Assembly (NCBI GenBank): GCA_964581605.1 | Contig: CAZOPF010000008.1 | Coordinates: 1 to 64,000 of the forward strand | DNA from: CAADGU01 sp964581605 | GTDB lineage: Bacteria; Chloroflexota; Anaerolineae; Promineifilales; Promineifilaceae | Reading direction: 5' to 3' | Length of the DNA stretch: 64,000 nt | Part shown: one piece after another, positions 26,485 to 33,323 of the stretch | Layout of the letters: each line of letters begins with the position of its first letter | Numbering within the stretch: position 1 is the first letter of the stretch | Notes under the pieces: model-generated | What the model saw: the letters and a program-made list of their open reading frames with translations, nothing else | What the model was told of the DNA's origin: nothing | Databases searched by the model: none | Program-made: the position numbers and the translations under genes

Positions 26485-28911
26485 ACGTGAAAACAACCCC
26501 CGCTGCTTATACTGCGCCCCGGCAATACGTTGCACGTCGCGCACATATTGGTTCAGGCTGGCAGCGTAGGATTCCAGCAAATCGGTAGCAATGAAAATGG
26601 TGAGGTCAGGGCGGCCAACGGCCGTGAGCAGCCGCACATGTGGCCGAAAATCACGCAGCGTAATACGCATAATCTGGTCGGCATCCGTCATCAGCCCCCA
26701 CACCAATTCCTTCTTCTCATTATCGTCCTTAGCCGTCATAAACCGGGTAAGCGAACTGGTGGTCGCCACCTGCCCCACGTTAGAAAACACCTCCCGCCCC
26801 TTGAGCATATCGTTTAAAACATCAAACCGGGACGGGATACGGTCTAAAAATCGCTGTACGGAGACGGGCAAATGGGCCAACAGGCGGATGGTGGTAATGC
26901 TCATACTTTCGCCGGCGGCCGCTCGTTTTTTATGCTCTTCCAGGCCGGCCCCAAAACCGGCCAGCATCGCCATATACTCTTTTTGCACCTTTTCAAACTG
27001 GCTGTAAGCATGTTCCCGGTTGCGTGAAGCCCGTTCGTAGGTGTTCAGGGCCGCCAACGCCTTTTGATGCAGGCTGATGAATTCCAGGCTAACCATATCC
27101 ATGCCAAAAGTCATGGGATACACCCGGTCACGCGGCGACCGTTTGCTGGCGTCCACCGGCACCAGCAGCGCCGGATTGCGTTCGTTTTTGGGGTCAATGG
27201 CGGCCAGGGCAGATTCGGCCGCTTCTCGTGCCTCTGGCTCTTCATCACGCAGCCGTTCCAGCATGGCCACCAGTTCCGGCGAGGGGCGGTAGATGATGGC
27301 ATGAAGGGCGCGGTAGAGGATGAGCAGGTCGTTGACGGTGAGTTCCAGCAAGTCGTTGCGCCGCTTAAACAGTTCACGCAGGGATAAAATGGCGGGCACG
27401 TCTACGGATTGGGTTTCGGCGCTGGCTTCCATGGCCACCTGCGGGGCCGCTTCCAGCCGTTTGTGGTCTTCAGGGCGCAGATGCAGGGCGGGGGAGTACG
27501 GCCGTTTCTGCCCGGGTTGGGCGGGTGGCATCTGGTGTAAATGGACGGCCCAGGATAACGCTTCATTGGTCAAAATCTCGGCCAGCGCCACCCCCCAAAC
27601 CCCATCAAAATAGATATGCGACAGGTCAAAAACAAAGGTCTCCCCCGTATCAAAAATGGTGAGCGGGTGGTCGCCCACGGCCCGTTCTCCCTGGCGGATG
27701 GCAGAAAGAGGCAGATGGCGGGATCGTTTGTCGGTGTTAATCCAGATGGGGGCCAGCCGCAGCCCATCCAGTTCATTGTTTAGCACGTCTGTCAGTGCTG
27801 CCCGCATGTCTGGCAGGGCGGCCCGACGGACGTAGGTGAGTTTGTGCAGTTGGGCCGGCGGGGTCTCGGCGGGGTAGGTCATCAGGGTGGCAATACGGCC
27901 GCGCATGGTGGCTACGTCTACCAGCGCAGAGCTGTTCTCCAGGCAGATGGGCAGCAGGTAATAGCGCCCCTGGTAGATGATGCCCACGTGGGTGGATTCC
28001 AGCGGTACGGGTTTGCGCACTTCGCCATAAATGCCTGGTTCCAGGTAAGAGCGGATGCTCATCTGGCGTTGGTAGGCGGAGAGGTCTTGTTGTTCGGCCG
28101 TTTGCACCCGCCTGGCCCATTCGCTTCTTAACGCTTTGGGCAGGCCATCCATGGCCGTGGCCAGGAATTCGTCAAACTTACGGCGGCGGTAGGCGGGGTA
28201 GTTTTCGTGGGGCTGGGCGTCTTGGGTGCGGGTATACGGCCGTTTCCCATCCCACAACCGATACATGCGCTTAAAATGGGCGGCGTCGGGCCTGTCGGCT
28301 GTTAACTCCTGCAATTGATAGATGTACACCCGTTCCCGCCATTCATTTTCCAGCAGGTCATAATAGTGATGCAGGCAAGAAGCGGTGGCCATGGCCCAGG
28401 CTGTTACCCGGTCTACGGCCGTTAGTTTGATTTTGTGCTGGTTGAGTGTGGTGTCAAACCCGTGTGTTTCGCAGGTGTGGCGGGCGGTGTCATCCCGCAG
28501 AGCATAATCAATATAAAACTGCCAGATGCCTTCCGGGAAAGATTGTTCCACGTCTTTTCCCGCCAGATGCAGCAACTGCTGGTAAGCACCCAGGATAGCG
28601 GCCGGGGTTGCGTAAAATGTGCCATAGACAGCCCGGTCTAACACGATCTGTTCCACCCCTTTGAATAGCAAGTTAATATCGCGCTGCACCACATCGGCCG
28701 GTGGGATGCGCTGGGGCAGCCGTAGCAAACCGCTGAGGATAACACCGGGCACGTTACCGGCGGGGGCATGGCGGGCAATCTTGTTGACGATTTCATCTAT
28801 TTCCGGTAACGATAGCGAAGACAAATCCTGAACACGCTGAGTGCGGGCGATGGTCTTGAGATCATTGATGGTATTTTGCGTGGCGTCAAAAAACAGGTCA
28901 CGGTCATCCAT
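26479..28911 (-). CDS. Unknown 810-aa protein with an HxxxDG acyltransferase-like motif
   Basis: I do not recognise a named family. The protein looks cytoplasmic: charged, no signal peptide, no membrane helix. It opens MDDRDLFFDATQNTINDL. Residues 400-450 are the most family-like: HLPLSAIRQGERAVGDHPL, then a strand and SHIYFDGVWG with His432-x3-Asp436-Gly437. This matches the active-site pattern of the CoA-dependent acyltransferase superfamily (chloramphenicol acetyltransferase, NRPS condensation, carnitine acyltransferases); the length also fits carnitine-type enzymes. The C-terminal 250 residues are helical. It is upstream of, and probably co-transcribed with, the dual kinase and could be a partner or substrate. 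The acyltransferase reading is inference from one motif. Confidence 0.75.
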   Translation of the reverse strand: MDDRDLFFDATQNTINDLKTIARTQRVQDLSSLSLPEIDEIVNKIARHAPAGNVPGVILSGLLRLPQRIPPADVVQRDINLLFKGVEQIVLDRAVYGTFYATPAAILGAYQQLLHLAGKDVEQSFPEGIWQFYIDYALRDDTARHTCETHGFDTTLNQHKIKLTAVDRVTAWAMATASCLHHYYDLLENEWRERVYIYQLQELTADRPDAAHFKRMYRLWDGKRPYTRTQDAQPHENYPAYRRRKFDEFLATAMDGLPKALRSEWARRVQTAEQQDLSAYQRQMSIRSYLEPGIYGEVRKPVPLESTHVGIIYQGRYYLLPICLENSSALVDVATMRGRIATLMTYPAETPPAQLHKLTYVRRAALPDMRAALTDVLNNELDGLRLAPIWINTDKRSRHLPLSAIRQGERAVGDHPLTIFDTGETFVFDLSHIYFDGVWGVALAEILTNEALSWAVHLHQMPPAQPGQKRPYSPALHLRPEDHKRLEAAPQVAMEASAETQSVDVPAILSLRELFKRRNDLLELTVNDLLILYRALHAIIYRPSPELVAMLERLRDEEPEAREAAESALAAIDPKNERNPALLVPVDASKRSPRDRVYPMTFGMDMVSLEFISLHQKALAALNTYERASRNREHAYSQFEKVQKEYMAMLAGFGAGLEEHKKRAAAGESMSITTIRLLAHLPVSVQRFLDRIPSRFDVLNDMLKGREVFSNVGQVATTSSLTRFMTAKDDNEKKELVWGLMTDADQIMRITLRDFRPHVRLLTAVGRPDLTIFIATDLLESYAASLNQYVRDVQRIAGAQYKQRGLFSRS

Positions 28912-28996
28912 GCGTCACTTACCGCCCACTCTTTGTTTCACCAACAAACTGCCAGGATCGCCACTTTTTGATTATCGTACTACCTGGTGTAGGGTA

Positions 28997-29026
28997 ATTA
29001 TACTTGACAAGGGTTCAAGATGTCAG
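28997..29026 (-). promoter_or_regulatory. Promoter of the 810-aa gene/dual-kinase operon
   Basis: On the minus strand CTGACA (29026-29021), an 18-base spacer and TATAAT (29002-28997) lie about 86 bases before the start codon. The spacer holds an inverted repeat, CTTGA-N7-TCAAG, that could bind a regulator. Confidence 0.6.
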
Positions 29027-29048
29027 GTCAAGGTTTAAACGCGATCCC

Positions 29049-29256
29049 CAGCAATTCGAACTATGAAATCAATGAACTGTAGGGGCGGGACGGCGGGGGT
29101 TGAACTGGCTCTGATAGCGGCCCTTTTGCCCGCGCCGTCTCGCCCCATGTGGCCGCAAAACGGGGTGAGACAGGCGGGAACTACTTCCTTTGTGCAAAAC
29201 CAAAACGTGGCCCGCCTGTCCCACCCCTACGGTTTAGACCATATTTCGAATTGCTG
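29049..29256 (+). mobile_element. 208-bp MITE, copy 1
   Basis: A non-autonomous element is bounded by CAGCAATTCGAACTATG and CATATTTCGAATTGCTG (17-bp terminal inverted repeats, one mismatch). It is flanked by CGCGATCCC (29040-29048) and CACGATCCC (29257-29265), a 9-bp target duplication with one change. Subterminal inverted words (GTAGGGGCGGGACGGCGGG and CCCGCCTGTCCCACCCCTAC) extend the hairpin. It is nearly identical to the inverted copy at 42700-42907. It encodes no transposase; the short open frames inside are incidental. Confidence 0.92.
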
Positions 29257-29265
29257 CACGATCCC

Positions 29266-29493
29266 GAAAACTCATGCTAAAACAGAAGGGCCGGTGGCGA
29301 AGTGACGGCCGTACACCCCAACCAATAATAATTTCATCAGGGTTAGCAACATCTATATACTTCCAGATGCGCATGATGGGCGGAAGCTGGAGATCAATTT
29401 CCGAAACCAGCCAGTATGGTGAGCAAACGAGCATGGCAATGCACAACTTCCAGGTCAAAGGCACACCAGGCACGCCCCTGGTTTCCTGTTCAC
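29266..29493. other. Intergenic remainder next to MITE; possible disrupted gene
   Basis: On the minus strand an open frame (about 29473 to 29234) reads WKLCIAMLVCSPYWLVSEID and further, then takes its stop from inside the MITE. I do not recognise it. It may be a remnant broken by the insertion or a chance frame. One ACGGCCGT copy is present. Confidence 0.25.
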
Positions 29494-30507
29494 TTAACCC
29501 CGATATGCCTTAACAATCTCGGCCATAATAGAGAGGGCGATTTCTTCGGGGGTGACGGCACCGATAGTCAGGCCAATCGGCGCATGGATACGGCCGATCT
29601 GCTCGGCCGTGATGCCCATTTCTTGCAGGCGGGCCACTCGTTTGGCGTGGGTTTTGCTGCTGCCCAATGCACCCACGTAAAAGGCGGGGCTGTGCAGCAC
29701 CAGTTCCAGCGCGGGGTCATCAATTTTGGGGTCGTGGGTGAGCAGGGCGACGGCCGTTTCCGGCGTTACGCTGATCCCCGCAAACGCTTTCTTGGGCCAG
29801 GCCTGGATCAATTTGTCCACCTGTGGGAAGCGGGTTTCGCTGCCAAAAGCGCGGCGCGGGTCAACGACTATGGTCTGGAAGCCCAACACTTTGGCGTACT
29901 GCGTCAGGGCCACGGCAATATGCACCCCGCCGACCATGATGAGGGTGGGCGACGGCCGTATCGTGTCCACAAACACCTCCACTTCATCCGTCAACGGCAC
30001 CCGCCCCGGTGACTGCAATTTTTTCTCGGCGGCTAAGGCCAGCGCGTCCAGTTCGGGGCCAAGTGTGCCAACGGTACGGCCGTCTCGCGCCACCGTCAGC
30101 TTTTGTCCCACCGTACCTTCTGGCCCGCGAATAATGGTGATGGACGCGCCCGCTTTGCCCTGAGTGATCAATTCGTGCATCAGGGCGTAGGCGTTAGCGT
30201 CCAACGCCTCTACAAAAATTTCAATCGTGCCGCCGCAGGCCAGCCCCACATCCCAGGCGGTCTCGTCGGCCACGCCAAAATGGAGCAGTTTGGGGCGGCC
30301 GTTCGCCAATGCCGCCACCGCTTCCTCAAAGACTGCCCCCTCCACACAACCGCCAGAAACAGAGCCAGCCATACGGCCGTCGGGTGTAACCGCCATCTTG
30401 GCCCCCACCTTGCGCGGCGCGGACCCCCACGTTTGCACCACCGTCGCCAGGGCAATGGGCTGCTTCTCCGCCTGCCATTGATTGATGTCGTTTGTTACCT
30501 CTTGCAT
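29494..30507 (-). CDS. XdhC/CoxI family protein
   Basis: This 337-aa protein belongs to the XdhC/CoxF family, which inserts or matures (sulfurates) the molybdenum cofactor for xanthine or CO dehydrogenases. The N-terminal domain has ALATVVQTWGSAPRKVGAKM and GSVSGGCVEGAVFEEA; the C-terminal Rossmann-like domain has LIMVGGVHIAVALTQYAK, VVDPRRAFG and FYVGALGSSKTHAKR. The ATG at 30507 follows GAGGTG; a GTG four codons upstream is less likely. No molybdenum hydroxylase gene is visible nearby, so its client lies elsewhere. Confidence 0.92.
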   Translation of the reverse strand: MQEVTNDINQWQAEKQPIALATVVQTWGSAPRKVGAKMAVTPDGRMAGSVSGGCVEGAVFEEAVAALANGRPKLLHFGVADETAWDVGLACGGTIEIFVEALDANAYALMHELITQGKAGASITIIRGPEGTVGQKLTVARDGRTVGTLGPELDALALAAEKKLQSPGRVPLTDEVEVFVDTIRPSPTLIMVGGVHIAVALTQYAKVLGFQTIVVDPRRAFGSETRFPQVDKLIQAWPKKAFAGISVTPETAVALLTHDPKIDDPALELVLHSPAFYVGALGSSKTHAKRVARLQEMGITAEQIGRIHAPIGLTIGAVTPEEIALSIMAEIVKAYRG

Positions 30508-30574
30508 GAGACACCTCACTTTTGGTAACCAGATTGTACACGTACCTGTGGAAAACTGTCGAAGTCAGGGAGGC

Positions 30575-30609
30575 AAAAAAAAGGCCGTGTAACGGCCGTT
30601 TCTTTTTTT
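30575..30609 (-). terminator. Intrinsic terminator built on ACGGCC
   Basis: An A-run, GGCCGT-GTA-ACGGCC and a T-run follow the 843-aa secreted-protein gene on the minus strand. The two arms are copies of the genome-wide ACGGCC word. Confidence 0.75.
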
Positions 30610-30687
30610 CAGTTTTCAGTTGGATGGACTCAAGGAAAAGGGAGGGGTGGTGGGCTTTAGCCCACCACCGGATAACTTTTCTAGCTG

Positions 30688-33219
30688 CTAAGGAACGACT
30701 TCAATGCCATCTGCCACCTCTCCGGCAAAGCCATTGGCCGAGCCGTCCCAATACATGCTATAGGTGCAGGTGGTTGTAGCGCCTAACGACCCAGGGACAC
30801 AGATGAAAATATCTGCACCATCACCGCTCACGCCAGTGACGGTAAATGCCCCCAGTGTGGTCAGGTAGATATGGCCGTTAGTTGCGTTTACCCAGACGCC
30901 ATTGGTATCCTCTGTGGTGCTGTTGCTTAACTCAACATCAGAACCATCAAAGTAGATTGACCAGGTGCCAGCCGTATTGCTGCCCAATGAAGAGGGGGTG
31001 AAGGCCAGCAGGTCTTCATCTACCGCGCCAGAGACGCCAGTTACCGATGGGCTGCCTGTTGTGCTGAAGAGCAGACGGCCGTCAGGAGCAAATCCAAAAG
31101 CATCAACATCCTCACTGGTCGCCGTCAGTTCCACATCAGAGCCATCAAAATACCACTCAAACAGGCCAGTAGAGGGGACGTACCGCACAATATCGGAATC
31201 ATCCACCGTGCCCAGGCTGCCAATGGTGCCGTCAACATCAAAGCTCATCAAAATGGAACCGTCACTTTGAATATCAAAGGCGTCCACATCGGCCGTTACG
31301 CCAATGGCCGAACCGTCAAAGAACATCGTCCAGTTTCCACCATTGAACGCCAGAATATCCTCATCACTAAAACTCACACTGCCGGCCGTGCCACTGGTCG
31401 AGGATGAGATATAGATTGTGCCGCTGCCAGATGGTGGCGTGGCGGTTGGTGTGGGTGTATTAGTCGGAGTCGGCGTATTGGTTGGTGTGGGGGTATTGGT
31501 TGGTGTGGGGGTATTGGTTGGTGTGGGGGTGGGGCCGCCGCTGCAACCGGGGAAGGCAAAAGAGCCAATCCGTGTTTGCCAGTTGGTGCCTGTAGAGATG
31601 TAATACTCGGTGGTATACCAGAACGTGCAACCATCCACGTCCACCGTCATGCCGGAATAATCGCCCCAGCGGTTATAGCTGGTTTGTGACCCGGTACCGG
31701 CGATCAACGTCGCTTCGCCCTGTGCCAACGTGTTAACCGCATCACCCGCCAACCGCCCCGCGTAGCGGATTTGCGGATTGATGCTGGAGCTAGAAGCACT
31801 GTAGCCCACGGCCATATTGCCCTGGCTGTCTACCCCCACGCTGCCCATCCAACGATGTGTGGAGTCTGGCTGATAGGTGCCTTGCTGGAATACAGAAGGG
31901 GTACCACTCAGGTTGCGGAACTCATACCAGCGAATACCGGCCACACCGCCAGAAGAGACGGAATGGGTTGTCCACAATGCGCCCGTGCCCCCCACATTGC
32001 TGTACATCAACTGCACCATTAACCGCCCGGCCAATGAATCCAGCGTAACGGATGTGCCGGCCTGAGGCACAGAACTGGCATTGGAGTAGGAAGCGATGCT
32101 GGTACTCAATGGCCCGGTGAGGGTGGAATTGGCGGGGGTTATCCAGTCAATCGCCAATTTCCAGGTGTACATGGTGGTGCTGTTTTGCAACGACATCAGG
32201 TAGTTGGGAGTGCCAGCCGGGGCCTGAGACACTTTGGCGTTGGAGGGTATCAGGCTGAAGTAAGCGGAACCAAGATCGGCATACTGATAATTGAGTGCAG
32301 AACCGTTGATCAACTCATTCCGGTTGAGCGCCCACATACGCACTCCTTTGTAGCTGGCGCTGGAGCAGGTGCTGGTGAGGCAGTCGAACATATTGGCGGT
32401 CATATAGATGCCATCATGCCAGACGCCCAGTTTGGGGTAGTCATTCAGCCAGGGGTGGGTGGCGTCGTCGGCACGCAGCCCATAGAACCACCAGCCGCCG
32501 GAAACAGGGTCGGCCGTTTGCGAGACCGCGATACACTCGTAATACGGCCCGTTTTGGGTGTTTGTCCAGGCGAAATCGGTGATGATCCAGCGGCCGCTTA
32601 CGTTGTCATACAACACCACCGGATCCCCGTTGTTGTCGGCGTCACAGGGTGTACCAGTACCGTTGAACAGGGTGTCAAAGGTGAAGGCGGCCAACTGGGT
32701 GCCGGTTTTGGAGTAGATGCCAATGGAGGTATTAACGGTCTGGATGTAATGGTTGGGGCCAACATCACCATTGGTGTCTGGTGGCCAGCCCGCGCCCCAA
32801 TTGGTCAGGTCCAACCCGGCAAAGTTCTGGCTGGGGCTGGGCATGGTATTGGGGGCCAGGAAATCCTGACGGACGGGATCAACAAAGTTGGGGTTGGGTT
32901 TTTCCATCTCGATCATCTCGAATTCAACGCCCAGGCTTTTGTCTTCGGGACCTGTTTGGGGTAAGTTGCGGACGTCGCCATTGAACGCAGCCGCAGCGGC
33001 CGTAAAGCCTTGCTGTACTTTGCTCATGGAGGTGTCGTTGGGGTCACGAAAGACATCCACTGTGTTGGGCGCACCGGGGATGGAGAGTTGGATAGCGGCT
33101 TCCGTTGCGGCGTTTTGGCCTCGGGACATGCCAGGGCCCTGCACCAGAACCAAAACACCACAAAACGTAGCGGCCAAGATAAGAAAACCTGCTACTTTCC
33201 GACGAGAAATTTTAAACAT
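30688..33219 (-). CDS. Secreted repeat protein with TPTPTN linker
   Basis: This 843-aa exported protein has an N-terminal signal segment (VAGFLILAATFCGVLVLVQG). An N-terminal domain of about 550 residues is rich in Trp, Tyr and Asn, with GDVGPNHYIQTVNTSIGIYS and WWFYGLRADDATHPWLNDYP; it looks like a beta-propeller-type surface domain of unknown function. A PTPTNTPTPTN linker follows (about 570-600). The C-terminal 240 residues carry about four beta units with an FDGSDVELT/DVDAFDIQSDGSIL core. No catalytic motif was recognised; a cell-surface or extracellular role is inferred. Confidence 0.8.
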   Translation of the reverse strand: MFKISRRKVAGFLILAATFCGVLVLVQGPGMSRGQNAATEAAIQLSIPGAPNTVDVFRDPNDTSMSKVQQGFTAAAAAFNGDVRNLPQTGPEDKSLGVEFEMIEMEKPNPNFVDPVRQDFLAPNTMPSPSQNFAGLDLTNWGAGWPPDTNGDVGPNHYIQTVNTSIGIYSKTGTQLAAFTFDTLFNGTGTPCDADNNGDPVVLYDNVSGRWIITDFAWTNTQNGPYYECIAVSQTADPVSGGWWFYGLRADDATHPWLNDYPKLGVWHDGIYMTANMFDCLTSTCSSASYKGVRMWALNRNELINGSALNYQYADLGSAYFSLIPSNAKVSQAPAGTPNYLMSLQNSTTMYTWKLAIDWITPANSTLTGPLSTSIASYSNASSVPQAGTSVTLDSLAGRLMVQLMYSNVGGTGALWTTHSVSSGGVAGIRWYEFRNLSGTPSVFQQGTYQPDSTHRWMGSVGVDSQGNMAVGYSASSSSINPQIRYAGRLAGDAVNTLAQGEATLIAGTGSQTSYNRWGDYSGMTVDVDGCTFWYTTEYYISTGTNWQTRIGSFAFPGCSGGPTPTPTNTPTPTNTPTPTNTPTPTNTPTPTATPPSGSGTIYISSSTSGTAGSVSFSDEDILAFNGGNWTMFFDGSAIGVTADVDAFDIQSDGSILMSFDVDGTIGSLGTVDDSDIVRYVPSTGLFEWYFDGSDVELTATSEDVDAFGFAPDGRLLFSTTGSPSVTGVSGAVDEDLLAFTPSSLGSNTAGTWSIYFDGSDVELSNSTTEDTNGVWVNATNGHIYLTTLGAFTVTGVSGDGADIFICVPGSLGATTTCTYSMYWDGSANGFAGEVADGIEVVP
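31445..31533. repeat. 18-bp tandem repeat encoding TPTPTN linker
   Basis: About five units of the type GTATTGGTTGGTGTGGGG (plus-strand view) encode the TPTPTN linker in the minus-strand gene. The near-identical units are prone to copy-number slippage. Confidence 0.85.
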
Positions 33220-33323
33220 ACTGCCTCCTCAAAATAATGGTTCCCCTCCCTTTTCCTTGACGTCCGGCGGATAATTTATCCGAGCAGCAGAATAAGTCAA
33301 TAATCTTGCAAACATCGTTTCAA

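Noticed and set aside
29063..29305. Short open frame inside MITE copy 1, repeated in copy 2
   Set aside because: Its conservation is explained by the repeat itself; the product (RGGTAGVELALIAALLPAPS) has no protein-like features or Shine-Dalgarno.
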